Shown piece after piece: positions 9,563 to 18,003 of a stretch of 30,939 bases of DNA; positions within the stretch are counted from its first letter, which is position 1; each line of letters starts with the position of its first letter. The notes below the pieces were generated by a model that ran no database searches, was not told the origin of the DNA, and saw nothing but the letters and a program-made list of their open reading frames with translations. Made by a program: the position numbers and the translations under genes. The stretch is taken from contig DKOR01000010.1 in assembly GCA_002470825.1 (NCBI GenBank), positions 1 through 30,939 on the forward strand, in the 5' to 3' direction. The stretch is from Thiotrichaceae bacterium UBA7357. GTDB lineage: Bacteria; Pseudomonadota; Gammaproteobacteria; Eutrophobiales; Eutrophobiaceae.

Positions 9563-9775
9563 TTAATCGGTGAATTGATACTTTGCTATCAAATTTCTTC
9601 CCTTACGAGTTAAATACCCTTCCGAGTCAATAAAACCCTCACTTTTTGCTATTTTAAATAGACCTTCAGGCTGATGCTGTGGTAAGTAAATTAAACCATC
9701 TCCGTAACGATGTTCTAATACTCTAACTATATCTGATTCTAGACTTTGATCCGGCGTTGATAATCTACTATTCAA
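9563..9775 (-). CDS. Small protein of unknown function (70 aa)
   Basis: I do not recognise the family. The product has an N-terminal amphipathic stretch (LESDIVRVLEHRYGDGLIYLP), then GLFKIAKSEGFIDSEGYLTRKGRNLIAKY. That ends in a basic helix-turn pattern resembling the last helix and wing of small winged-helix folds; this is a guess. It has no ATG: an ATG at 9780 runs into a stop after two codons. The frame begins with TTG at 9775, preceded eight bases upstream by a good Shine-Dalgarno AAAGGG (9789-9784, minus strand), which is the reason for calling it a gene. It sits between cysI and zapE, in the same direction as both, with 120 bases to zapE. Confidence 0.55.
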   Translation of the reverse strand: MNSRLSTPDQSLESDIVRVLEHRYGDGLIYLPQHQPEGLFKIAKSEGFIDSEGYLTRKGRNLIAKYQFTD

Positions 9776-9895
9776 TTCATTTGCCCTTTGAAAATTGATT
9801 TAAAGTATATAATCTATATATATTATGTGTTTATATAGTTTACTTAAGTTCAAATGTCAAACTATTATTGTATCTTATTATCAAACATAAATATT

Positions 9896-10996
9896 TTAAG
9901 GAAGGTGCTGTTTTGCTAAGTAGTCATGTGTTCGCATTTCTTCTAATCGGCTAATTGTCCGTGTGAATGATTCTGATAGACGTTCACCAAGATAAAGTGC
10001 TTTAGGCTCAGCTGCTGCTGTCATTATCAACTTAACATTTCGATCATAAAATTCATCAATCAATGCGATAAATCGTTTGGCTATATCGTTCTCGTAGTCA
10101 TCCATAATTGGGATATTTGCTAATAATACAATCTGATATTGTTTAGAAATTGCAATATAATCCGCTACTCCTCTTGGGCCATCGCAGATATCAATGAAAT
10201 CAAACCAAACAACTCCATCACCGCACCTTACCGTCTCAATAAATCGTCCTTCAATTTCAAGCGGAACCCCTTCTGTACCAACGCCAGCACAGATATGAAT
10301 GAAATCATTTTTTAACATCATATTTGCATTACCATCAAGCGGTGAATGATATATTTCCGCTCTATCAAGGAATTGCAATCTATAATCAATGCCTGAATCC
10401 ACATTAACGACATCAGTATATTTTTTTAAAAGCTCAATAGCAGGTAAAATTCGCTCTCTTTGCAACCCTCCTTGATACAGCTGATCGGGATGTTGATTCG
10501 AGGTGGCGACTAATACAACATTTCGTTCAAATAAGGCTTCGAGTAGACCGGCCAACAACATTGCATCAGTTATGTCTGCAATATGAAACTCATCGAAACA
10601 CAACACCTGTGTTTTTATAGCTAGACGGTCAGCAATAATCTGGAGCGGACTCTCGATGTTGCCGAGTGACTTAAGTTCTTTATGTACGTTTTGCATGAAA
10701 CGGTGAAAATGGATTCTCATTTTTTTTTGAAATGGTAGACACTCATAAAAACAATCAACCAGGTATGTTTTACCACGACCGACACCGCCCCAAAAATAGA
10801 GACCCTTGACTGGCTCTGGTGAAATTAATCCTAGACAAAGTCTAATTTTTTTAAGTAAGCCATCATCTTCCCGTGATAAATCACACAGCTCGTCATATAA
10901 TTTTTGCAGATACATAACTGCTCTTTCCTGAGAGGGATCGATACTAAATCCTTTCAAACCAAGATCGTTTTTATATTTTTTTAATGGAGTCTGCAT
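9896..10996 (-). CDS. zapE: Cell division ATPase ZapE (AFG1 family)
   Basis: AFG1/ZapE-family P-loop ATPase; in E. coli ZapE acts on the Z-ring under oxygen-limited or heat stress, and mitochondrial AFG1 relates to protein quality control. The 366-residue length is normal. Walker A GGVGRGKT is at residues 70-77, followed by the family motif HFHRFMQNVH (97-106), Walker B LCFDEF (132-137) and the sensor segment LVATSNQHPDQLY. The C-terminal region FTRTISRLEEM is also typical. The start at 10996 (MQTPLKKY) fits. As I recall, in enterobacteria zapE neighbours rplM-rpsI and degQ; here those genes lie within 7 kb, so the neighbourhood is loosely conserved with insertions. The gene is divergent from the zinc peptidase gene. 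Confidence 0.94.
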   Translation of the reverse strand: MQTPLKKYKNDLGLKGFSIDPSQERAVMYLQKLYDELCDLSREDDGLLKKIRLCLGLISPEPVKGLYFWGGVGRGKTYLVDCFYECLPFQKKMRIHFHRFMQNVHKELKSLGNIESPLQIIADRLAIKTQVLCFDEFHIADITDAMLLAGLLEALFERNVVLVATSNQHPDQLYQGGLQRERILPAIELLKKYTDVVNVDSGIDYRLQFLDRAEIYHSPLDGNANMMLKNDFIHICAGVGTEGVPLEIEGRFIETVRCGDGVVWFDFIDICDGPRGVADYIAISKQYQIVLLANIPIMDDYENDIAKRFIALIDEFYDRNVKLIMTAAAEPKALYLGERLSESFTRTISRLEEMRTHDYLAKQHLP

Positions 10997-11087
10997 GCGT
11001 TATTACTTATTATGTACTATCGACTATAAAGTTATCGCTATGTCTAGAAAACGAAGGATTAATAATAAATAATATCATGACCCGACC

Positions 11088-11774
11088 ATGCTGCCAGTAA
11101 TTGTCTTACTAATATTAGTTATAATTATTTTTCTACCCCAATTTTGGGTAAAGAGAGTAATAAAAAAATATAGTCAAGCAATAGATGAACTACCAGGAAC
11201 GGGTGGAGAACTTGCCCATCATCTTGTCAATCGATTTGCATTGGAAGACGTTTCTGTTGAAAAAACTGATAATGGCAATGACCACTACGATCCCGAATCG
11301 AAAACAATTCGAATTTCTGAAACTCATTATGATGGAAAATCATTAGCCGCTGCAACAATCGCAACACATGAGTTCGGTCATGCATTGCAGCACCATACAA
11401 ATTATAAACCGTTGCTTTTGAGAACGCGGTTAGCAAAGATAGCGGCCGTCGCTGAGAAAATTGCTTCTGTCATTTTAGTCAGCTTACCATTCACTTTCAT
11501 TTTGGTAAAAGTGCCAATAATCAGCTTCATTATATTACTGGCAGGTTTAACTATTATGTGCTTGCCCATAATTCTGCACCTCTTTACTTTGCCCGTTGAA
11601 TTCGATGCTAGCTTCAATCGTGCCTTACCTATTTTAAGTGAAGGAAATTATATCCCTGATTCAGCAATGCCTATTGCGAGAAAAATACTTTCTGCCGCTG
11701 CACTTACATATATTTCAGCATCTCTTGCAAGCCTGCTAAATTTTTATCGATGGTGGGCAATACTTAGACGTTAA
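11088..11774 (+). CDS. Membrane-anchored zinc metallopeptidase (YugP-like)
   Basis: Member of the neutral zinc metallopeptidase family Zn_peptidase_2 (YugP-like), a membrane protein of unknown substrate. The 228 residues begin with a membrane helix (3-17). A soluble part follows with YDPESKTIRISE and the active-site helix ATHEFGHALQHH, where His94, Glu95 and His98 form HExxH. Two or three further hydrophobic segments (about 120-165 and 195-215) follow, and the family motif LPVEFDASFNRALPIL lies near residue 175. No good Shine-Dalgarno precedes the ATG at 11088; an ATG at 11077 is out of frame. The start is therefore less certain than the identity. It converges with rmuC, with 28 bases between stops. 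Confidence 0.88.
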   Translation: MLPVIVLLILVIIIFLPQFWVKRVIKKYSQAIDELPGTGGELAHHLVNRFALEDVSVEKTDNGNDHYDPESKTIRISETHYDGKSLAAATIATHEFGHALQHHTNYKPLLLRTRLAKIAAVAEKIASVILVSLPFTFILVKVPIISFIILLAGLTIMCLPIILHLFTLPVEFDASFNRALPILSEGNYIPDSAMPIARKILSAAALTYISASLASLLNFYRWWAILRR

Positions 11775-11802
11775 AAAAATGTTAAAAACACTCAACTTTT
11801 AT

Positions 11803-13197
11803 TTAAAAATTAGAATCACTATGTTCGGGCAATACTTTATTGACAAGCTCATCTGGAATCAATTGTTTCGTTTTCAAATTGCCGAGTTTACGAATAGCTT
11901 CTAATCTGGAGATAAGGTTTCCTTTCCCATCAGTCAAACGATTATGAGCCAGTTGGTAAGATTCTTGTGCCTTGTCTAGTTTGTCACCAATGGCCTCTAA
12001 TGCTTCAACAAAACCAGTAAACTTGTCATATAAGTCACTAGCTCGTTTTGCTATCTCCTGTGCATTTTTATTTTGATATTCATAACGCCACATATTTTCA
12101 ATAACTTGTAAATTCATCGTTAATGTCGACGGGCTCACTAAAAATATTCTATGTTTGAAGGCATCCTGAAACAAGTTCCTATCATTTTCAAACGCCAACA
12201 TTAACGCGGGTTCTATGGCAACGAACATCAATACTATATCCAATGAGTTAACACCAACTAATTCATCATAACTTTTATCTTTTAACTCATTGATATGCCT
12301 TCTAATTGAAGCTATATGCTCTTTTAAAGCCTGTGATTTATCCAATTCCATATCAGATGAATAATAACGATCATATGCAGTTAACGACACCTTAGAGTCA
12401 ATAATAACATCTCTTCCATTTGGTAAATGCACGACGAAATCTGGACGAAAGAAGTTCCCGTTTTCATCTTTGTAGGTACCCTGTGCTTCATATTCACGAT
12501 CCTTCTTTAGGCCTGAATCCTCAAGTACTCTCTCTAGAATGACTTCCCCCCAATCACCTTGTTTTTTTGTATCTCCTTTTAGTGCGTTTGTAAGATTTAT
12601 TGCATCTTTACTCATTTTTTCATTGAGTGATTTCAAGTTAGTTATTTCATGATATAAAGACATTCTATCTTTCGTTTCTTTATCATAAACATCTTCAATT
12701 TTTTTGCGAAAATTACCCAATTGTTCTCGCAAAGGATTCAATACCTCACCAATATTTAATTTGTTTTGATCAGTAAATTTTTTGGTTTTTTCTTCAAGTA
12801 TCGTATTAGATAAATTTTCAAAGGCATTCGTCATCCTGTTTTCAGCTTGTTCTAACAAGATCAGTTTTTCTTGTGCTGCTTTTTTTTCTTCATCAAGTTT
12901 TGTATTCAGCTCTGCAATTGACACTTTTTTATTCTCGATATCTTTCTGCAGATTTTTATTCGAATTTTCACGTTCCTGAATGATCTTGTTAAGTTTCTCT
13001 ATCTCATAATCTTTATCCTCTATTCGACTATCTTTATGCTCAATACGTTCTTTTGCTACTGCTAGTTTAAGTTGTAACTCATTATTAGATGACTTGAGCA
13101 GCTTGTTTCGATAAATTAACCACATGATGACTAATCCCGAGACACATCCCAGAACTACCATCTGTTTCAAATAATCGTTTATTAATAATTCAATCAT
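11803..13197 (-). CDS. rmuC: DNA recombination protein RmuC
   Basis: RmuC-family protein with a PD-(D/E)XK-like nuclease core, reported to limit recombination at inverted repeats; biochemistry is poorly known. The 464 residues start with a single membrane helix (about 13-28, VVLGCVSGLVIMWLIY). A long charged coiled coil (about 35-150, rich in K/E/N) follows. The RmuC domain from about 205 on has KKQGDWGEVILERVLEDSG, RPDFVVHLPNGRDVIIDSKVS, LMFVAIEPALMLAF and VSPSTLTMNLQVI. The putative catalytic pattern D-(x)n-DSK is retained. Membrane anchoring with a cytoplasmic nuclease is inferred. The upstream region is shared with the divergent HAD gene. Confidence 0.93.
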   Translation of the reverse strand: MIELLINDYLKQMVVLGCVSGLVIMWLIYRNKLLKSSNNELQLKLAVAKERIEHKDSRIEDKDYEIEKLNKIIQERENSNKNLQKDIENKKVSIAELNTKLDEEKKAAQEKLILLEQAENRMTNAFENLSNTILEEKTKKFTDQNKLNIGEVLNPLREQLGNFRKKIEDVYDKETKDRMSLYHEITNLKSLNEKMSKDAINLTNALKGDTKKQGDWGEVILERVLEDSGLKKDREYEAQGTYKDENGNFFRPDFVVHLPNGRDVIIDSKVSLTAYDRYYSSDMELDKSQALKEHIASIRRHINELKDKSYDELVGVNSLDIVLMFVAIEPALMLAFENDRNLFQDAFKHRIFLVSPSTLTMNLQVIENMWRYEYQNKNAQEIAKRASDLYDKFTGFVEALEAIGDKLDKAQESYQLAHNRLTDGKGNLISRLEAIRKLGNLKTKQLIPDELVNKVLPEHSDSNF

Positions 13198-13327
13198 ACC
13201 TTTAGCTAAGTGATAAGAATTTTCATATTGAAGTTGCTATTAATTTTAGACATCGACCACCTTACCTGATGAAATCATAAGATTAAATAATTACATCTAA
13301 TTGTTGATAGAATGTTCCAAAATCTCA

Positions 13328-13355
13328 TTGCTTCAATAAATTTATTGTTTATAAT
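13328..13355 (+). promoter_or_regulatory. Promoter of the HAD phosphatase gene with palindromic spacer
   Basis: A -35 TTGCTT (13328-13333), a 16-base spacer and a perfect -10 TATAAT (13350-13355) lie about 53 bases before the ATG at 13409. The spacer carries a perfect 14-base palindrome CAATAAATTTATTG at 13334-13347, a plausible operator where a repressor would block RNA polymerase. The promoter is fairly convincing; the operator role is inference. Confidence 0.5.
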
Positions 13356-13408
13356 CAACAGTTAATTGTGAATACTAAAAGTATATTCATGTTTTTATCC
13401 GGAACTTG

Positions 13409-14218
13409 ATGAAACTAAAAGGCATTATCTTTGATGTAGACGGTACCATGGCAGATACTGAGGAACTTCATCGCCAAGCTTTCAATGAGGCATTTCATGA
13501 GTTTAACCTTAATTGGCACTGGTCAAAGACAGATTATTACAGGTTGCTTTTTATTTCAGGAGGTAAGGAACGTTTTAAAATCTGTCTTGAAAAAGACAAA
13601 GAACTTAAAAGTAAAATAATAGATCCTCATTTATTCATTGAAGAATTACATCAATGTAAGTCGAACCACTATCGTAAAATGCTTTCAAATGGCCATATTC
13701 AACTTCGTCCTGGTATTAAAAGATTAATCAATGAAGCACAGGACAAAGGGTTAAAACTAGGCATAGCAACCAGCTCATGTTTGGCCAACTTGAAAACACT
13801 AATCAACAGCACTTTAGATATTGACCCAAAAGAAATATTCAATACTATTATTAGTAGTGACAACGTCCCAGACAAAAAACCTTCGCCCATTGCTTATCAA
13901 TACGCTCTTGCAGGTCTTGGACTAAAACCAGAGAGCTGCGTTGCAATTGAAGATACTCAAAATGGAAATACAGCGGCACTCAGCGCAGGGATAAGGACAA
14001 TAATCACGACTCACTCCTATACTATAGACAATGTCTTCACTGGTGCCTCATTAGTAACAAATCACCTCGGCGAAGCTAAGAATACATTTAAGACTACATA
14101 TGGCTACGCTTATAATAAGTCATATGTTGATGTGGAACTCTTAGATCATATTATTTGCCATCACATTAACAGTTCATCTGAATTCGTCTTGCCCGAGAAC
14201 ATATCAAATTTAAATTGA
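13409..14218 (+). CDS. HAD-superfamily phosphatase, CbbY-like
   Basis: Subfamily IA haloacid-dehalogenase phosphatase or phosphoglucomutase-like enzyme, resembling CbbY, which removes inhibitory sugar phosphates such as xylulose-1,5-bisphosphate in Calvin-cycle bacteria. All four HAD motifs are visible: FDVDGT with nucleophile Asp9 and acid Asp11, ATSS, the lysine of DKKPSPIAY, and AIEDTQNG. The cap contains HRQAFNEAFHEFNLNWHW, characteristic of CbbY-like proteins. The frame extends to a TTG at 13406, but the adjacent ATG at 13409, with GGAA just upstream, is chosen, giving 269 residues. No RuBisCO genes are in the window, so CbbY function is only suggested. A C-terminal extension (DVELLDHIICHHI...) runs past the fold core. 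Confidence 0.87.
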   Translation: MKLKGIIFDVDGTMADTEELHRQAFNEAFHEFNLNWHWSKTDYYRLLFISGGKERFKICLEKDKELKSKIIDPHLFIEELHQCKSNHYRKMLSNGHIQLRPGIKRLINEAQDKGLKLGIATSSCLANLKTLINSTLDIDPKEIFNTIISSDNVPDKKPSPIAYQYALAGLGLKPESCVAIEDTQNGNTAALSAGIRTIITTHSYTIDNVFTGASLVTNHLGEAKNTFKTTYGYAYNKSYVDVELLDHIICHHINSSSEFVLPENISNLN

Positions 14219-14220
14219 GG

Positions 14221-14244
14221 TATTGCCAAATAAACCCGGCAATA
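14221..14244 (+). terminator. Hairpin after the HAD gene
   Basis: Perfect 7-bp inverted repeat TATTGCC (14221-14227) / GGCAATA (14238-14244), two bases after the HAD stop codon, in the convergent gap to degQ. No T-run follows on either strand, so factor-independent termination is doubtful; mRNA 3'-end protection is possible. Confidence 0.35.
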
Positions 14245-14403
14245 AAAGTCCAAAAAATCAATGGTTGTATTATTTGAACGGCATCAATATGAATTTTACA
14301 ATTATGCCTACAAATAGATTTAAATAGTTCTAGAACTTTAAAATTTCGCAATCTACATCATTAAAATTTGTATAATATCGAAAGCAACACCTGTCATTAA
14401 TCG

Positions 14404-14437
14404 AAAAAACTATAGAGAGCTCTTGTTAATATAGTTT
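14404..14437 (-). terminator. Probable Rho-independent terminator of degQ
   Basis: Read on the minus strand, 8-bp arms AAACTATA and TATAGTTT (genomic 14430-14437 and 14407-14414) flank a 15-base loop and run directly into six T residues (genomic A-run 14404-14409). The hairpin overlaps the last bases of the degQ stop codon. The stem is AT-rich, so strength is uncertain. Confidence 0.45.
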
Positions 14438-15818
14438 ATTTCCTAAGTACAATAAAAGCTGCTGCATTACCTCTAAAAATCAGAAATAAAAGCGAATCTT
14501 CTTTTCTATCTACAGCTTTCAAAAAAGCTTGTAACGTTTTAACTGGGCTCTTATTAACAGACGTAATTACATCTCCTGCTCTTAAGCCACCTCGCCAAGC
14601 AATACTCCCCCGTGCCACGTTTGCAACAATTACTCCTTCAACTTTTCCATAATAAGAACTATCTTGTTGAATATCACCAACTGAAACACCTTCTAATAAT
14701 TCATTAATAGATTTTGGTTCTGTACTGATTTGAGTTCTTTCATCAACCGTTACAATAAATTCTAATTGTTTGCCATTTCGTAACACTTTAAATTTTATTA
14801 TTTCACCTACCGGTAACAAACCAATACGATTTGCTACATCATTTGAATTAAGAATTTTTTTACCATCTATAGAAATAACAATATCACCAATCTTCAAACC
14901 AGCTTTACTCGCCGGAGAGCTATCTAATACTTCGTTAATGATTGCTCCACTTTGTTGTTCCAAACCGAAGGCTTCTGCAAGAGCTGGACTTATATCTTGC
15001 AGACTAACTCCTAGGAAACCGCGTTTAACTTCGCCTGTCTCAAGCAGCTGTTCTGTGATCTGCAGAGCAAGATTTATTGGTATAGCGAAACCTATTCCGA
15101 TATTACCGCCACTTTGCGAAAAAATAGCAGTATTAATACCAACTAACTCACCACGAAGATTAACTAAAGCACCACCTGAATTACCTGGATTAATTGAGGC
15201 ATCCGTTTGAATAAAATCTTCATAGCCTTCGATGCCTAAGCCACTACGACCTAGCGCACTTACGATCCCTGATGTAACAGTCTGCCCAAGACCAAAAGGG
15301 TTGCCAATAGCGACTACAAAATCTCCCACACGTAATGCATCTGAGTCAGCAGGTTTAATGTCAACTAGATTTTCTGCGGGCATTTTTATTACAGCCACAT
15401 CAGTCTCTGGATCAGTGCCAACCACTTCTGCCTCAAGTTGACGACCATCACGTAAGGTCACCGTTATTTGAACAGCATTAGCAATCACATGATTATTAGT
15501 TAATACCAAACCTCTTTTCGCATCTACAATAACCCCCGAACCAAGGCTACTAGTTTTACGTTCAACAGGCTTATCCGGCACATTAAAATATCTTCGAAAA
15601 CGTGGATCTGCAAATAAAGGATTTAATTTTTGTTTGACACGTCCTTCAGTTGCAATATTAACTACCGCAGGAGTAGCTTCATCCAACATGGGTGCAAGAC
15701 TGGGCATTCCTTTTCCATCAAATACCTGTGGCAGTGCTGCGTTTGCTGAAGTTGCTAATAAATAAAATACAATAAGAAATAACTGTGTGTGTGGCCTAGT
15801 AAAATAATTCATCGTCAT
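14436..15818 (-). CDS. degQ: Periplasmic serine endoprotease, DegQ/HtrA family
   Basis: HtrA-type protease/chaperone acting on misfolded envelope proteins in the periplasm. A signal peptide occupies residues 1-28 (hydrophobic LFLIVFYLLA, cleavage after SANA). The trypsin-like domain has the catalytic triad His110 (LTNNHVIANA), Asp140 (DPETDVAVIK) and Ser214 (INPGNSGGAL). Two PDZ domains follow (about 265-355, from GFLGVSLQDI, and 370-460, from GVSVGDIQQDSSYYGKVEGV). The short loop between residues 60 and 90 favours DegQ over DegP. Total length is 460. The start is at 15818 (MTMNYF) or two codons later at 15812. It faces the HAD gene and is followed by a terminator-like hairpin. The second PDZ retains GLRAGDVITSVN. 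Confidence 0.94.
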   Translation of the reverse strand: MTMNYFTRPHTQLFLIVFYLLATSANAALPQVFDGKGMPSLAPMLDEATPAVVNIATEGRVKQKLNPLFADPRFRRYFNVPDKPVERKTSSLGSGVIVDAKRGLVLTNNHVIANAVQITVTLRDGRQLEAEVVGTDPETDVAVIKMPAENLVDIKPADSDALRVGDFVVAIGNPFGLGQTVTSGIVSALGRSGLGIEGYEDFIQTDASINPGNSGGALVNLRGELVGINTAIFSQSGGNIGIGFAIPINLALQITEQLLETGEVKRGFLGVSLQDISPALAEAFGLEQQSGAIINEVLDSSPASKAGLKIGDIVISIDGKKILNSNDVANRIGLLPVGEIIKFKVLRNGKQLEFIVTVDERTQISTEPKSINELLEGVSVGDIQQDSSYYGKVEGVIVANVARGSIAWRGGLRAGDVITSVNKSPVKTLQAFLKAVDRKEDSLLFLIFRGNAAAFIVLRK

Positions 15819-16130
15819 GATAATCCGTTTTTATTTCATTATTAGGAAGTTATGGTTTAGAAAAGTTCATTACATTCTTTAAAAATTGACACAAAAAAAG
15901 TCAATATGATGATGCTTGTATTAAATATATTTTGTGCAATTAACTTTTGATCGGTTGTACTTCTCCATTTTTTGGCATGCGCATACTCAACATATTCCAG
16001 GCATTTACATTTTTTTTCTCTTCACATCATCCTAGTTGAACTTCACCCTTAAATATTAATGCTTTATAGAACGTGGTTATATTGATATCCATGTAAGTAA
16101 TTCCACAGTTCATGATCGACCAATAAAAAA
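15819..16130. other. 312-base intergenic region, degQ upstream
   Basis: No convincing gene on either strand. It should hold the degQ promoter and the 3' end of the coq7 transcript. The only structure noted is TTGAC (15886-15890) / GTCAA (15900-15904), a 5-bp inverted repeat around an A-rich centre that also resembles a -35 box in both orientations, without a good -10. Confidence 0.5.
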
Positions 16131-16778
16131 TTAAAATCTATAAGCAGTCTTAGTCATTATTTTAGAGGTTAGTGTCATCAAAGCTTGCACTGCTTTAGGT
16201 AATACATTTGCACCTGCAATTTCGGCAGTCGTTGCATGGTGCAATTCATCTTCACGCATTTGCTCTAAAATAGCTCGACTACGGCTATCATCCATTGGTA
16301 ATTGTTTCAGATGTTCGTCAAGATGATTCACCACCTGATATTCAGTTTCAGCCAGAAAACCTAGGTTCCATTTATCACCAAAAAAACCAGCAATAGCACC
16401 CATACCAAATGAGCCTAAGTACCAGATTGGCCCAAGGAAACTAGGGTGCTCTCCGAGTTCTTTTAGTCTTTGTTCACACCATTCAAGATGATCGATTTCC
16501 TCAATAGCAGATTGTTGCATTGCTTTTTTGAGTTTATCATCTTTAGCAATTAGTGATTGAGCCTTATACAAACCCTGTGCCGCAATTTCTCCAGCATGAT
16601 TAACACGCATCAAACCAGAGACATGCCTCTTGTCATTAGCATCAAAATTTATCTCAGGATGTGACTCGCCCGGATAGAGCCTTTTTTCTCGATCCGGATT
16701 TGTTTTGACAATTCCACTAAGTACAGAATCGAGTGCCATTATGCCACGGTCAAAAGAGCTATATTGCCTTGACTTCAT
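16131..16778 (-). CDS. coq7: Demethoxyubiquinone hydroxylase Coq7
   Basis: Di-iron monooxygenase that adds the 6-hydroxyl to 2-polyprenyl-3-methyl-6-methoxy-1,4-benzoquinol in ubiquinone synthesis, peripheral on the inner membrane. The 215 residues carry the full di-iron ligand set: Glu64 (NHAGEIAAQGLY), Glu94 and His97 (EEIDHLEW), Glu146 (AETEYQVVNHLDEH), Glu178 and His181 (REDELHH). The hydrophobic membrane-docking region FGMGAIAGFFGDKWNLGF (about 124-141) is present. The start is MKSRQYSSFDRGI; a later Met at residue 14 is possible. It is divergent from rplM. Presence of Coq7 indicates an aerobic, ubiquinone-using proteobacterium. Confidence 0.95.
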   Translation of the reverse strand: MKSRQYSSFDRGIMALDSVLSGIVKTNPDREKRLYPGESHPEINFDANDKRHVSGLMRVNHAGEIAAQGLYKAQSLIAKDDKLKKAMQQSAIEEIDHLEWCEQRLKELGEHPSFLGPIWYLGSFGMGAIAGFFGDKWNLGFLAETEYQVVNHLDEHLKQLPMDDSRSRAILEQMREDELHHATTAEIAGANVLPKAVQALMTLTSKIMTKTAYRF

Positions 16779-16895
16779 TGTTATACTATTTAGTCTTTAT
16801 ATTTTAATTTGTTACAATTCCCACACTCAAAAAGTATCTTACCTTATAGACCATACTATTAAACCATATTGAGCGAGAATTTCACTCAGATAATA

Positions 16896-16963
16896 TTGAC
16901 AGGTCAAAGGCCAATCCGTACTATTCCACCTCTTTTTTACTCCGGCAACCCGATTTCTAGGAA
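16896..16963 (+). promoter_or_regulatory. Promoter and RBS of the rplM-rpsI operon
   Basis: A consensus -35 TTGACA (16896-16901), a 17-base spacer and a -10 TACTAT (16919-16924, four of six matches) predict a start near 16931 and a leader of about 38 bases. The Shine-Dalgarno AGGAA (16959-16963) lies five bases before the rplM ATG. A good match for a strong ribosomal promoter. Confidence 0.6.
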
Positions 16964-16968
16964 TTAGC

Positions 16969-17397
16969 ATGAAAACTTTCTCTGCAACACCAGCTGATAT
17001 TAAACGCGATTGGTTCATCGTTGATGCTTCAGGTAAGACCTTGGGCCGTTTAGCAACTGAAATTGCGCGGCGCTTACGCGGTAAGCATAAAGCTGAGTAC
17101 ACTCCACATATGGATACTGGTGATTATATAGTTGTCATTAATGCAAAAGATATCCGTGTATCTGGGAACAAGAGAAAAGACAAGATATATTATCATCACA
17201 CAGGTTTTCCGGGTGGTATCAAATCAATAAGTTTTGAAAAATTGATTGCAAAAAAGCCTGAGCAAGTCATCGAAAAAGCCGTAAAAGGTATGTTACCAAA
17301 GGGTCCATTAGGTCGAGATATGTACCGAAAGCTCAAAGTCTACCCTGGAGCCCAACATCAGCATTCAGCTCAACAGCCTCAAATATTGGAGATTTAA
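16969..17397 (+). CDS. rplM: 50S ribosomal protein L13
   Basis: Large-subunit ribosomal protein, 142 residues as usual. Diagnostic segments include MKTFSATPADIKRDWFIVDASGKTLGRL (split here as KTFSATPADIKRDW and VDASGKTLGRLA), ARRLRGKHKAEYTPHMDTGDY, YYHHTGFPGG and KGMLPKGPLGRDMYRKLKVY. It is first in a two-gene operon with rpsI, three bases before the rpsI ATG, the standard bacterial arrangement. Confidence 0.99.
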   Translation: MKTFSATPADIKRDWFIVDASGKTLGRLATEIARRLRGKHKAEYTPHMDTGDYIVVINAKDIRVSGNKRKDKIYYHHTGFPGGIKSISFEKLIAKKPEQVIEKAVKGMLPKGPLGRDMYRKLKVYPGAQHQHSAQQPQILEI

Positions 17398-17400
17398 GGG

Positions 17401-17790
17401 ATGTCAGACGTTTATTACAGCACTGGAAGACGTAAAAGTTCAGCCGCACGCGTATTTTTAAAACGCGGATCTGGTGAAATCACAATCAATAATCGTACTC
17501 TTGATCAATATTTCGGACGCGAAACTGGTCGAATGATTGTTCGCCAACCATTAGAGACCGTCGATATGTTGGACCAGTTTGATTTCAACATTACTGTCAC
17601 TGGTGGTGGGATTTCTGGTCAAGCGGGGGCAATAAGACTTGGTATCACTCGTGCTTTAATGGAATATGATGAAACACTACGAAAACCACTAAGACAAGCA
17701 GGTTTTGTCACTCGTGATGCGCGTGAAGTGGAACGTAAAAAGATTGGTTTACACAAAGCCCGCAAACGACCTCAATATTCAAAACGTTAA
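17401..17790 (+). CDS. rpsI: 30S ribosomal protein S9
   Basis: Small-subunit ribosomal protein, 129 residues. It begins YYSTGRRKSSAARVFLKRGSG and ends in the highly basic tail KKIGLHKARKRPQYSKR, whose final Lys-Arg contacts P-site tRNA. The Shine-Dalgarno GGAG (17387-17390) lies inside the end of rplM, supporting translational coupling. Downstream, the genes that often follow in gammaproteobacteria (cytochrome bc1 petABC, sspA) are absent; accessory genes begin instead. Confidence 0.99.
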   Translation: MSDVYYSTGRRKSSAARVFLKRGSGEITINNRTLDQYFGRETGRMIVRQPLETVDMLDQFDFNITVTGGGISGQAGAIRLGITRALMEYDETLRKPLRQAGFVTRDAREVERKKIGLHKARKRPQYSKR

Positions 17791-18003
17791 TATCACGTTT
17801 TATTTATATAAAAAGAGAATTTTACCTCTCTTAACCATCATCGAATCGCGTATGTCTATCGATAAGACAGTAGTTGATGAACTAAAAATAGTTATGACTG
17901 ACTAGAAAGGTTAAGCTTAGAATGATCTTAAGGGTGATTATTTTCTCGAAGTTTCAATTGCTTGTTGAACATCCTGCATAATGTCACCAATTCATGTTTT
18001 GCA

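Noticed and set aside
17813..17832. AAGAGA / TCTCTT hairpin after rpsI
   Set aside because: Short AU-rich stem with no following T-run, so not a credible terminator.
17705..17905. Frame overlapping the end of rpsI and running into the intergenic region
   Set aside because: Most of it is rpsI in another frame; the tail (MSIDKTVVDELKIVMTD) is too short to support a gene.
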